The notes below the pieces were generated by a model. The model ran no database searches, was not told the origin of the DNA, and was given only the letters and a program-made list of their open reading frames with translations. The translations under genes were made by a program, and so were the position numbers. Shown piece after piece: positions 1-5,606 of a stretch of 9,989 nt of DNA. Every line of letters starts with the position of its first letter. Position 1 is the stretch's first letter. This DNA comes from Alphaproteobacteria bacterium. GTDB lineage: Bacteria > Pseudomonadota > Alphaproteobacteria > Rickettsiales > UBA1997. The stretch covers positions 1 through 9,989 of the forward strand of contig VGDN01000031.1 in NCBI GenBank assembly GCA_016869695.1, read 5' to 3'.

Positions 1-296
1 ATAATGGTTACGGCGCGATTCACTTAGCGTCGTCAAATGGATGTTTGGATGTGGTTAAGGCCTTAATTGAAGCGGATCCAGACTTGGTTAATAACAGCAA
101 TTCAACTTTAAAAAATTGGCAACCTTTGGATTTTGCCCTGAGAGGTAATCACAACGAGGTGGCGAAATATTTATATGCAAATGGCGGGGCTACTGCTATT
201 TTGCCAATGCCATCCTGGCTACAGCCGTCTAGTTCTACCAATGCACAAAATTTTAATAGCTTGGCTGGCGAAAGGGAATTGACTAACAGTATTTAA
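1..296 (+). CDS. Ankyrin-repeat protein, C-terminal part (5' end outside window)
   Basis: The reading frame is open from the left edge (first full codon at base 3) to TAA at 294-296, so the true start lies outside. About two ankyrin repeats are visible. The first, NGYGAIHLASSNGCLDVVKA, continues into a helix and loop (ALIEADPDLVNNSN) and resembles the consensus G-x-TPLHLAA-x-xG-x-x-x-VVKxLL. The second, more degenerate, contains WQPLDFALRGNHNEVAKYLY. The last 35 or so residues (PMPSWLQPSSSTNAQNF onward) are polar and non-repetitive and probably form a flexible tail. Ankyrin repeats bind proteins; the partner and role cannot be read from this fragment. The 3' end overlaps the convergent M16 peptidase gene by 14 nt. 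Confidence is good for the ankyrin fold and nil for specific function. Confidence 0.85.
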   Translation, partial: NGYGAIHLASSNGCLDVVKALIEADPDLVNNSNSTLKNWQPLDFALRGNHNEVAKYLYANGGATAILPMPSWLQPSSSTNAQNFNSLAGERELTNSI

Positions 297-1518
297 CCCC
301 TGCAACCTTGCCAATCGCGGCGAAGGTTGGTTTTGATCCGGTAAATATTTTTTCCGCTAATTTGGTGACGTCTGATTTTGTTACTGCCGCGATTTCCTTT
401 TTGATTTCCCGATCCGACTGAATTTTTCCGAGCACTAAAATATCCGAACCGAGCTTTTGCATTCTTGTGCTCGTACTTTCTTTGGCCATTAGCAGACTGG
501 CTTCGAATTGTGTTTTGACGCGCTTCATTTCGCTGTCGGAAATTTTTTCGCAGATTTTTTTGATCTCGCTTTGTGTAGCGGTGATTAGCTCATTAGCCTT
601 GTCTGGCGTGGTTCCGGCGTAGATTCCAAAAAGTCCGGAATCCTGGTGGTTGTAGTTGAAGGCGTAAATCGAATAAGCCAATCCGCGGTTCTCACGCACT
701 TCTTGGAAGAGTCGTGACGACATTCCGCCGCCTAAAATCATTGCCAGGATTTGTGCGGTGTAATAGCCTGGATCCAGGCAGGACAAGCCTTTAAAGCCCA
801 TTACTAAATTTACCTGCTCCAGTTTTTTTTCTTTTTTGAACTCACCACCGGAATATTTACCAACCTGCGGAGTCTTGATCTTTGCGGTGCCAAGCTGGGT
901 AAAATATTTTTTCGACCAGGCGACCAAGTCCTTTTCTTTAATCGCTCCCGCTGCAACCACTGCCATGTTTTGGTAGTTGTATTGCTTGCCAATGTAGTTC
1001 GTAAAATCTTCGCGGGTGAATTTTTTAATGTTTTTGACGGGGCCGAGAATCGAGCGCCCGAGCGGCTGTGCCGGGTAGGCTGCTTCCTGAAAATAATCAA
1101 AAACAATGTCGTCCGGCGTGTCATTCGTCATTGCGATTTCTTGCAAGATCACGCCGCGCTCCTTCTCTAGCTCAGTTTTGTCAAAGGTCGAGTTCTGCAA
1201 AATATCGGCCAAAAACTCGACGGCAAACTGCGCGTGCTGTTTCAAAACTTTCGCGTAATAAACCGTCCGCTCTTTAGAGGTGTAAGCGTTGATGCGGCCA
1301 CCGATTCCCTCGAATTCTTCAGCGATTTGTTTGGCGCTACGCTTTTTCGTTCCCTTGAAAGCCATATGTTCAAGGAAATGTGAAATGCCGTTGATCTCGG
1401 GCGTTTCATGGCGCGAGCCGGTGTTCACAAATACGCCAACCGAAACAGTTTCGACGTCTTTCATTTCGTCGACAGCGACGCGCAGCCCGGAGGCGAGAGT
1501 TGTAATTGGGGAGGTCAT
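283..1518 (-). CDS. M16 family zinc peptidase (mitochondrial-processing-peptidase-like)
   Basis: A 411-residue zinc metallopeptidase of the pitrilysin/MPP family. The inverted zinc motif HxxEH is complete as HFLEH at residues 47-51, and the distal glutamate ligand is E127, in the LEKERGVILQEI helix, 76 residues after H51 as in MPP-beta. The second half carries the family's glycine-rich and arginine signature, GGGMSSRLFQEVRENRGLAY (about 263-282). The length matches the single-chain bacterial M16B proteins, which act as dimers, probably in degrading small or unfolded peptides. No signal peptide is visible, so a cytoplasmic location is likely, although some relatives are periplasmic. The ATG at 1516-1518 is only 7 nt after the RelE-like toxin stop, so the gene is probably cotranscribed with the toxin-antitoxin pair. 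No clear Shine-Dalgarno is seen. The 3' end overlaps the convergent ankyrin gene. Physiological substrate unknown. Confidence 0.93.
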   Translation of the reverse strand: MTSPITTLASGLRVAVDEMKDVETVSVGVFVNTGSRHETPEINGISHFLEHMAFKGTKKRSAKQIAEEFEGIGGRINAYTSKERTVYYAKVLKQHAQFAVEFLADILQNSTFDKTELEKERGVILQEIAMTNDTPDDIVFDYFQEAAYPAQPLGRSILGPVKNIKKFTREDFTNYIGKQYNYQNMAVVAAGAIKEKDLVAWSKKYFTQLGTAKIKTPQVGKYSGGEFKKEKKLEQVNLVMGFKGLSCLDPGYYTAQILAMILGGGMSSRLFQEVRENRGLAYSIYAFNYNHQDSGLFGIYAGTTPDKANELITATQSEIKKICEKISDSEMKRVKTQFEASLLMAKESTSTRMQKLGSDILVLGKIQSDREIKKEIAAVTKSDVTKLAEKIFTGSKPTFAAIGKVAGVKYC

Positions 1519-1525
1519 TATTGAT

Positions 1526-1774
1526 TTAAGTATGTTTTGTGTGGGCTAAGAGCACGTGCAGCGTGGTTTCATTCAATTTGTAAATGATTCGGTATTTACC
1601 ACATCTAGCGCGGTAGAAGCCTTTAAATCCGACAAGTTTTTTGGAAGATGAGGTGGGTGGGTTTTTTTGTAATCCTTCGATTGTGTTAATGATTTGTACT
1701 AGAGATGTCTTGTCTGACTTTGTGAGTTTATCCAAGAAAGAAGCGGGTTGTTTGTAGAGTTCGAGCTCTCTCAT
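1526..1774 (-). CDS. RelE/ParE-superfamily toxin of a type II toxin-antitoxin pair
   Basis: An 82-residue basic protein with the compact RelE/ParE fold signature. An N-terminal helical region (ASFLDKLTKSDKTSLVQIIN) is followed by the beta-strand core LVGFKGFYRARCGKYRIIYK (47-66) and a last strand, TLHVLLAHTKHT. RelE enzymes cut mRNA on the ribosome and ParE relatives poison gyrase; sequence alone does not decide which applies. R55, R57 and R62 could be the basic active-site residues. The protein ends in HTKHT and lacks the C-terminal tyrosine found in E. coli RelE (HRRxxVY-type ends), so activity may be altered or ParE-like. The ATG at 1772-1774 overlaps the antitoxin stop by 4 nt (1771-1774), giving translational coupling. 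The M16 peptidase gene follows 7 nt after the stop. Confidence 0.85.
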   Translation of the reverse strand: MRELELYKQPASFLDKLTKSDKTSLVQIINTIEGLQKNPPTSSSKKLVGFKGFYRARCGKYRIIYKLNETTLHVLLAHTKHT

Positions 1775-2025
1775 TTAGTTATTTTCTTCAGTTTTTTTAG
1801 TAGTGCCGCAGATGATTTTTTACCAACCGATCCTTCTTTTTCTGCCTTTGCTGCCAAGCTTCCCAGCATGTGGTCTTCAATTTCTTCTGCCAAACTTTCC
1901 TGAATTAGTGCGGCGACAAAATCTTTAATGTTAGTGTCGTGCTGTAACGCGTGATGCTTTAGAGCCTTGTGAATATTGACCGGAATGTCGATTGAAAGTC
2001 TGGTTATATTTTCTTCAGTTTGCAT
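1771..2025 (-). CDS. Ribbon-helix-helix (CopG/RelB-like) antitoxin
   Basis: An 84-residue protein placed immediately upstream of, and overlapping, the RelE-like toxin. The N-terminus has the ribbon-helix-helix pattern: a short beta ribbon (ITRLSIDIP, 8-16), helix 1 (VNIHKALKHHALQHD) and helix 2 (NIKDFVAALIQESLAEEIE). The C-terminal half is charged and lysine-rich (KAEKEGSVGKKSSAALLKKLKKITK), as expected for the disordered segment that wraps and neutralises the toxin. RHH antitoxins dimerise, bind operator repeats and repress their own operon; the AAGT/ACTT repeat cluster just upstream fits this. The start is the ATG at 2023-2025. No strong Shine-Dalgarno is visible. The antitoxin role rests on fold pattern plus gene order. 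Confidence 0.83.
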   Translation of the reverse strand: MQTEENITRLSIDIPVNIHKALKHHALQHDTNIKDFVAALIQESLAEEIEDHMLGSLAAKAEKEGSVGKKSSAALLKKLKKITK

Positions 2026-2077
2026 AAGTTTTTACTTAAGAAAGTTTTTAAGTAGGTAAGTAAATAAGTTTCTACTT
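2026..2077. promoter_or_regulatory. Candidate operator/promoter region of the toxin-antitoxin operon
   Basis: The gap ahead of the antitoxin start holds a dense set of AAGT/ACTT half-sites. AAGTTTTTACTT lies at 2026-2037, a near copy AAGTTTCTACTT at 2066-2077, and AAGTTTTTAAGT at 2042-2053. TACTTAA (2033-2039) and TTAAGTA (2048-2054) form a perfect 7-bp inverted repeat with an 8-nt spacer. Short repeated half-sites of this kind are what RHH antitoxins bind in their own operators. No confident -35/-10 pair could be picked out. The operator role is inferred from position and symmetry. Confidence 0.5.
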
Positions 2078-2087
2078 CTAGTTCGAG

Positions 2088-2972
2088 TTAAAAATTCCAC
2101 TTCTTGGCGAGGTAGGATTCAACAGCTAGGCGCTCTTTTTCAATGAGGCCACGGTCAAACACGATTATCTCAGCGATATAGCCATTAAAATATCCAGTTC
2201 TGCCTCCAGGGCAGTCCATGGATAAATCATAACATGCACCGATTTCTGCTATGTTCGCTATGCCAAAATTTTCTGTGGTTGAGACGTTGGAAGAGGTGTA
2301 TTTGGTTTTGTTGGCGTAGATTGTAGCTTTTGTTCCAGTGTCGATGGCTTCGATTAAGTATTTTTGATTTGCCGTTGGAAGAAATGAGGTTGTGATCAGG
2401 CCGGCGGAGTATGAGGTGTAATAAATATTTAGATTAGCGTTGCCAGACAGGTTAACCTTGAAGTAGCCAGCAGAGAAGGTTGGTCGTAGTGAAGAGAAGA
2501 TATAGTGGAGAGCGCCATCAGTGACTGTAGTTGGTTTTACAACCGCAAATACTGTAACCCCTGTGCTCATCGCAACGGTATAAGTGGAGTCCATATAGTT
2601 GTTAGTGCCATTGAAGAGTAGTGCCGGCAGGTTGTTTATAGCATTGGTTTTGTATGTTGGTTTGGCCGTTCCTGATGCGGTAAAATCATTTTTATTTTTT
2701 GCTTGTGGATTGATGTCTTTCCAAGCACTGATCGTTGAGCCATCTACTGCTTCGGTGGTAGTAAAACTATTTTCTGATGTTGGTTCAAGCCAAAGTATCA
2801 AACCATTCAACGAGTTAACGCGTGAACCCTGAGTCAAGATTCTCGCCGCTGAAATCCTTGCATCTTGTAGAAGATCAAGCCCCTGCCCAATCGCGGCAAT
2901 CAATACTCCAATGATTAAAAGAACGATTGAAAGTTCGACAAGGGAGAAAGCTTTGTTTGGTCGTTTTTTCAT
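2088..2972 (-). CDS. Type IV pilin-like protein with LamG-like C-terminal domain
   Basis: A 294-residue protein from the ATG at 2970-2972. The N-terminus is a class III (prepilin) signal: basic leader MKKRPNKA, then FSLVELSIVLLIIGVLIAAI (9-28), with F9 at +1 and the conserved glutamate at +5 (E13). The residue at -1 is Ala rather than the usual Gly. After the N-terminal helix (to about residue 50) comes a LamG/concanavalin A-like jelly-roll pattern: NGLILWLEP, ISAWKDI, LPALLFNGTNNYMDSTY, FAVVKPTTV, and the closing motif FNGYIAEIIVFDRGL followed by a terminal helix ending AKKWNF. C247 and C254 could form a disulphide. It is likely exported and assembled or anchored by a type IV pilus or type II secretion-like machine, with the LamG domain binding glycans or surfaces. 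An upstream in-frame start at 3083 was rejected because it reads through the repeat and buries the pilin signal. Confidence 0.85.
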   Translation of the reverse strand: MKKRPNKAFSLVELSIVLLIIGVLIAAIGQGLDLLQDARISAARILTQGSRVNSLNGLILWLEPTSENSFTTTEAVDGSTISAWKDINPQAKNKNDFTASGTAKPTYKTNAINNLPALLFNGTNNYMDSTYTVAMSTGVTVFAVVKPTTVTDGALHYIFSSLRPTFSAGYFKVNLSGNANLNIYYTSYSAGLITTSFLPTANQKYLIEAIDTGTKATIYANKTKYTSSNVSTTENFGIANIAEIGACYDLSMDCPGGRTGYFNGYIAEIIVFDRGLIEKERLAVESYLAKKWNF

Positions 2973-3036
2973 ACAGGACTTATGCAGTTGGTTAAAATTT
3001 AGAGTAGCACCCGAACTTACCCTGCATAAGTCTTGT
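2973..3036. repeat. Inverted-repeat (TIR-like) unit abutting the pilin-like gene start
   Basis: ACAGGACTTATGCAG at 2973-2987 is the reverse complement, with one mismatch, of CTGCATAAGTCTTGT at 3022-3036. It is a perfect 15-bp reverse complement of CTGCATAAGTCCTGT at 3149-3163 in the second tandem unit. The outermost base (2973) directly touches the start codon of the pilin-like gene (2970-2972). The arms could be terminal inverted repeats of a small non-autonomous element or the stem of an RNA hairpin in the leader of that gene. No transposase is present nearby. Confidence 0.7.
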
Positions 3037-3251
3037 GACGCGCGATTTGCTTTGCTACGCTTGCGTAAGCAAGCGAAATGCAAAGCGGATTAAACTAAAG
3101 AAAAACTTATGCAGTTGGTTAAAATTTAGAGTAGCACCCGAACTTACTCTGCATAAGTCCTGTGACGCGCGATTTGCTTTGCTACGCTTGCGTAAGCAGG
3201 CGAAATGTAAAGCGGATTAAACTAAAGAAAAACTTATGCAGTTGGTTAAAA
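2978..3251. repeat. 127-bp tandem repeat, two full units plus a partial third
   Basis: The roughly 300-bp gap between the pilin-like gene and thiD is almost entirely filled by a direct repeat. Unit 1 is 2978-3104, unit 2 is 3105-3231 (a few substitutions such as CCCTGC/CTCTGC, TCTTGT/TCCTGT and GCAAGCG/GCAGGCG), and a truncated third copy runs 3232-3251 before similarity ends. The period is exactly 127 bp. Each unit contains an inverted repeat of ACTTATGCAG with CTGCATAAGT (2978-2987 with 3022-3031; 3105-3114 with 3149-3158) and a GC-rich nested hairpin. Open frames through it are weakly repeated artefacts. It may be a duplicated palindromic or MITE-like element. The unit copies are very similar, so the duplication looks recent. 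Confidence 0.95.
3049..3086. repeat. Nested hairpin in tandem unit 1 (second copy at 3176-3213)
   Basis: Outer arms GCTTTGC (3049-3055) and GCAAAGC (3080-3086) enclose inner arms CGCTTGC (3058-3064) and GCAAGCG (3069-3075) around a GTAA loop. All arms pair perfectly in unit 1. In unit 2 the inner right arm is GCAGGCG, a single change that still allows a G-U pair in RNA. No T-run follows, so it is not a typical intrinsic terminator. The sequence TTTGCTACGCTT on its left side recurs in the palindrome between bioA and dapB. Confidence 0.75.
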
Positions 3252-3280
3252 ATGTTGAAGGACGCAGGCCCCTTTTCCTA

Positions 3281-4045
3281 TCACGAGTTTTTTTGCAAGC
3301 AGCGGGCGACGAAGCGGTTGGCACTTCTTGTGGCGGTTGGTAAATCCATTTTTTTGGCGAGGTTGCAGGTAAGCGCGGAGGCCAGAGTGCAGCCGGTTCC
3401 TCGCGCTTTGAGGTGAGGCAGTTTTTTGTTGGTGATTGAGTGAAAGATGTTTTTTTCGGTGAGGAGGAGGTGGTGAATTCTGTTATTTTTATTTTCTAAG
3501 TGACCGCCTTTTAGCAAAACTGCCTTACATCCCAAAGCCTTGATTCTCAAGGCTGCGCGCCGCATGTCAGAAGTATTTTTAATCGGCATTTCAGCTAAAA
3601 TTTCGGCCTCGTGGATGTTTGGGGTGAGGAGGTAAGACAGCGGAATAAGCCTTGATTTCAGCACCTCCAATGCGTTTTTCTCGAGTAGCAAACCACCTGA
3701 CGTTGCAATCATTACTGGATCCAAAATCAGCGGAATATTTTTTGCTTTTTGCTTCAGCACATCCGCCACGCACTCAATGATTTCAGCACTTCCCAGCATT
3801 CCAATTTTAATCGCGTCGAACTGAATATCTGCCAAAACAACCTCGATTTGCTGACGTAAAAAATCAGCTGGAGAGTAGTGAGTCGCAAAAAATTTTTTGG
3901 TGTTTTGAGCGGTGAGGCAAGTGATGACAGAGGCAGCGTAAACCTCATGAGCGCAAGCAGTTTTGATGTCAGCCTGAATGCCGGCAGCGCCTGAAGGGTC
4001 TGAGCCGGCAATGATTAGGATTTTAGGAATTTCCGATTTTCTCAT
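3281..4045 (-). CDS. thiD: Hydroxymethylpyrimidine/phosphomethylpyrimidine kinase
   Basis: A 254-residue ribokinase-fold enzyme that phosphorylates HMP and HMP-phosphate to HMP-diphosphate, the pyrimidine half of thiamine. Family signatures are all present: the N-terminal substrate loop IIAGSDPSGAAGIQADIK (11-28), TCLTAQNT with the pyrimidine-contacting glutamine (Q47), DAIKIGMLG (77-85), DPVMIATSGG (109-118), TPNIHEAEIL (141-150), LLKGGH (177-182) and the anion-hole/catalytic GTGCTLASA (216-224, C219). Length is normal for ThiD. The ATG at 4043-4045 lies 23 nt inside the end of lysS, so the pair is probably cotranscribed and translationally coupled. The first conserved strand begins at residue 8, which supports this start. 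No other thiamine gene is in the window, so the enzyme may serve salvage; a pyridoxal-kinase-like activity is a less likely alternative. Confidence 0.93.
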   Translation of the reverse strand: MRKSEIPKILIIAGSDPSGAAGIQADIKTACAHEVYAASVITCLTAQNTKKFFATHYSPADFLRQQIEVVLADIQFDAIKIGMLGSAEIIECVADVLKQKAKNIPLILDPVMIATSGGLLLEKNALEVLKSRLIPLSYLLTPNIHEAEILAEMPIKNTSDMRRAALRIKALGCKAVLLKGGHLENKNNRIHHLLLTEKNIFHSITNKKLPHLKARGTGCTLASALTCNLAKKMDLPTATRSANRFVARCLQKNS

Positions 4046-5606
4046 CCATCAACTTCACAAAATTCTCAATGCCAAAGAGGGCAATAAATGAGCCCATTCG
4101 TGGTCCTTGATCTTGGCCAAGAAGGATTTGGTAAAGCGCCAAAAACCAGTCGCGCATTTTTGTTTCGTAGCCGTGATTACGACCAACTTCAAAAACAATT
4201 TTTTGTAACTCATCTCCATTCGTAATTCCTAATTCGTAATTCGTAATTCTTTGACAAAGCTCCCGCAGCGCTGATTTTTCTGTCTCCGTAGCGCTTCGAT
4301 ATTTTTTATTTTTCTTGATGAAGTCGTTGTAGTAAGCAATCGCGCGGTGAACCATCTTGGCGAGGAGTGGCGAGTTTTCTGGTGTCAGGCCGGATTGGTA
4401 TTTCGAAATGAAGCCCCACAACACCGTGTCATTTTCTGGATTGCAGGCGCTGGCGAGGTTGAGCAGTAGCGAGTAACTCAGATTGAAGTTGATTTTTGGT
4501 ATCCCCCCGGGGTGGATGTGGAAGGCTGGATTATCTAGCTTCGCGAGCTCATCCTGCGTTTCAAATGCTTGCGCAAAACTTAGATATTCGTCGGCGGCTT
4601 TAGGGATTACGTCGAAATAAAGTCGCTTTGCGGTCTTTGGTTTTTGATACATAAAAAGTGCCATCGACTCAGACGGGGCGTATCTCAACCACTCTTCCAC
4701 CGAAATGCCATTCCCCTTCGATTTGGAAATTTTTTCACCACTGTCGGACAAAAACATTTCGTAAGTGAAATTCACTGGGGGCACGCCGCCCAAGATCTCG
4801 CAGACTCTTCGGTAAATCCTTTCATTGGGCTGGTGATCTTTTCCGTAAATTTCGTAATCGACACCAAGGCAGTACCAGCGCGCTCCGAAGTCGATCTTCC
4901 ACTGCAACTTGCAGTTACCGCCGGTGACTTTGGTTTCTTTTTCTTTGCCTTGTGCATCCACGTAAATCACGGTTCCGCGTGATTTGTCGATTCCTTTCAC
5001 GCCCTTGTCGACGACGATTCCAGACTCGGGATCAATCGGCATAAAAGGTGAATAAGTTTCTTGTCGCTCGCTCCCAAGCGTTGGTAGCATTAGCTCCATC
5101 AGCTCTTCATATTTTTCTAAAACACGCAGCATCGTCGCATCAAAAGCACCAGATTTATATTTTTCGGTGGCGCTGATGAATTCATATTCAAATCCAAAAC
5201 CATCGAGAAACGAACGTAGACGGGCATTCATGTGATGTCCGTAAGATTCGTGTGTACCAAATGGATCGGGCACGGAAGTTAAAGGCTTGCCAAGATTAAC
5301 CCGTGCCAGCTCTGGATTTGGGATATTGTCCGGCACTTTGCGCAGCCCGTCAATATCGTCAGAGACACAAAACATTTTGGTCGGGATCTCAGGTGCGAGT
5401 AAGTTGAAAGCGTGACGAACAAATGAGGTGCGCACCACTTCGCCGAAAGTTCCAATATGTGGCAAGCCAGACGGACCATAGCCAGTTTCGAACAACACAA
5501 AACCTTTTGCTGGCGTTTTTTTGCCAATCTTTTCCAGGATGCGGCGCGCCTCTTCAAACGGCCAAGCTTTCGAATCCAAATAATGTTGTCGTGAAAATTC
5601 TGTCAT
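4023..5606 (-). CDS. lysS: Class I lysyl-tRNA synthetase (archaeal/alphaproteobacterial type)
   Basis: A 527-residue cytoplasmic enzyme charging tRNA-Lys with lysine. It is the class I form (also called LysK), not the class II LysS of most bacteria. The HIGH signature is PHIGT within GPSGLPHIGTFGE (45-56) and the KMSKS signature is KISKS (292-296) in SDSGEKISKSKGNG. Other family stretches include FCVSDDIDGLRKVPDN (79-94), DFGARWYCLGVDYEIYGKDH (239-258) and MFLSDSG. The C-terminal helical anticodon-binding region follows. The start ATG at 5604-5606 is supported by the conserved-looking SRQHYLDSKAWPFEEA that follows; this places the first codons under the 5' end of the divergent lipoprotein gene. 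About 11 residues near 453-464 (RITNYELGITN) are encoded by a short-repeat insertion. thiD follows with a 23-nt overlap. Confidence 0.96.
   Translation of the reverse strand: MTEFSRQHYLDSKAWPFEEARRILEKIGKKTPAKGFVLFETGYGPSGLPHIGTFGEVVRTSFVRHAFNLLAPEIPTKMFCVSDDIDGLRKVPDNIPNPELARVNLGKPLTSVPDPFGTHESYGHHMNARLRSFLDGFGFEYEFISATEKYKSGAFDATMLRVLEKYEELMELMLPTLGSERQETYSPFMPIDPESGIVVDKGVKGIDKSRGTVIYVDAQGKEKETKVTGGNCKLQWKIDFGARWYCLGVDYEIYGKDHQPNERIYRRVCEILGGVPPVNFTYEMFLSDSGEKISKSKGNGISVEEWLRYAPSESMALFMYQKPKTAKRLYFDVIPKAADEYLSFAQAFETQDELAKLDNPAFHIHPGGIPKINFNLSYSLLLNLASACNPENDTVLWGFISKYQSGLTPENSPLLAKMVHRAIAYYNDFIKKNKKYRSATETEKSALRELCQRITNYELGITNGDELQKIVFEVGRNHGYETKMRDWFLALYQILLGQDQGPRMGSFIALFGIENFVKLMDEKIGNS
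4218..4250. repeat. Short ATTCGTAATTC-type repeat inside lysS
   Basis: On the plus strand, three ATTCGTAATTC-like copies run in 33 bases: ATTCGTAATTC (4218-4228), then CTAATTCGTAATTCGTAATTC to about 4249. On the lysS strand this reads as ATTACGAATT repeats encoding RITNYELGITN in frame. The repeat is low-complexity and unlike the surrounding coding sequence, which suggests insertion or slippage in a tolerant loop of the C-terminal domain. Confidence 0.8.

Noticed and set aside
2973..3083. N-terminal extension of the pilin-like protein by 37 residues from an upstream in-frame start
   Set aside because: The extension is translated tandem-repeat DNA and would place the prepilin signal internally, where prepilin peptidase could not use it.
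2978..3251. CRISPR array
   Set aside because: Repeats are 127 bp, directly tandem with no variable spacers, and no cas gene is nearby.
2911..3416. Small plus-strand proteins over the repeats and the thiD end (frames at 2911-3093, 3035-3220 and 3162-3416)
   Set aside because: They are repeat-derived and antisense frames with the same translated repeat tail, no domain and no independent support.
4644..4982. Plus-strand 112-residue frame opposite lysS
   Set aside because: Antisense shadow of a strongly supported synthetase gene with no recognisable protein features.
5423..5590. Longer version of the lipoprotein starting at 5423
   Set aside because: It runs antisense to well-supported lysS codons and would put 56 extra residues before a clear lipoprotein signal peptide.
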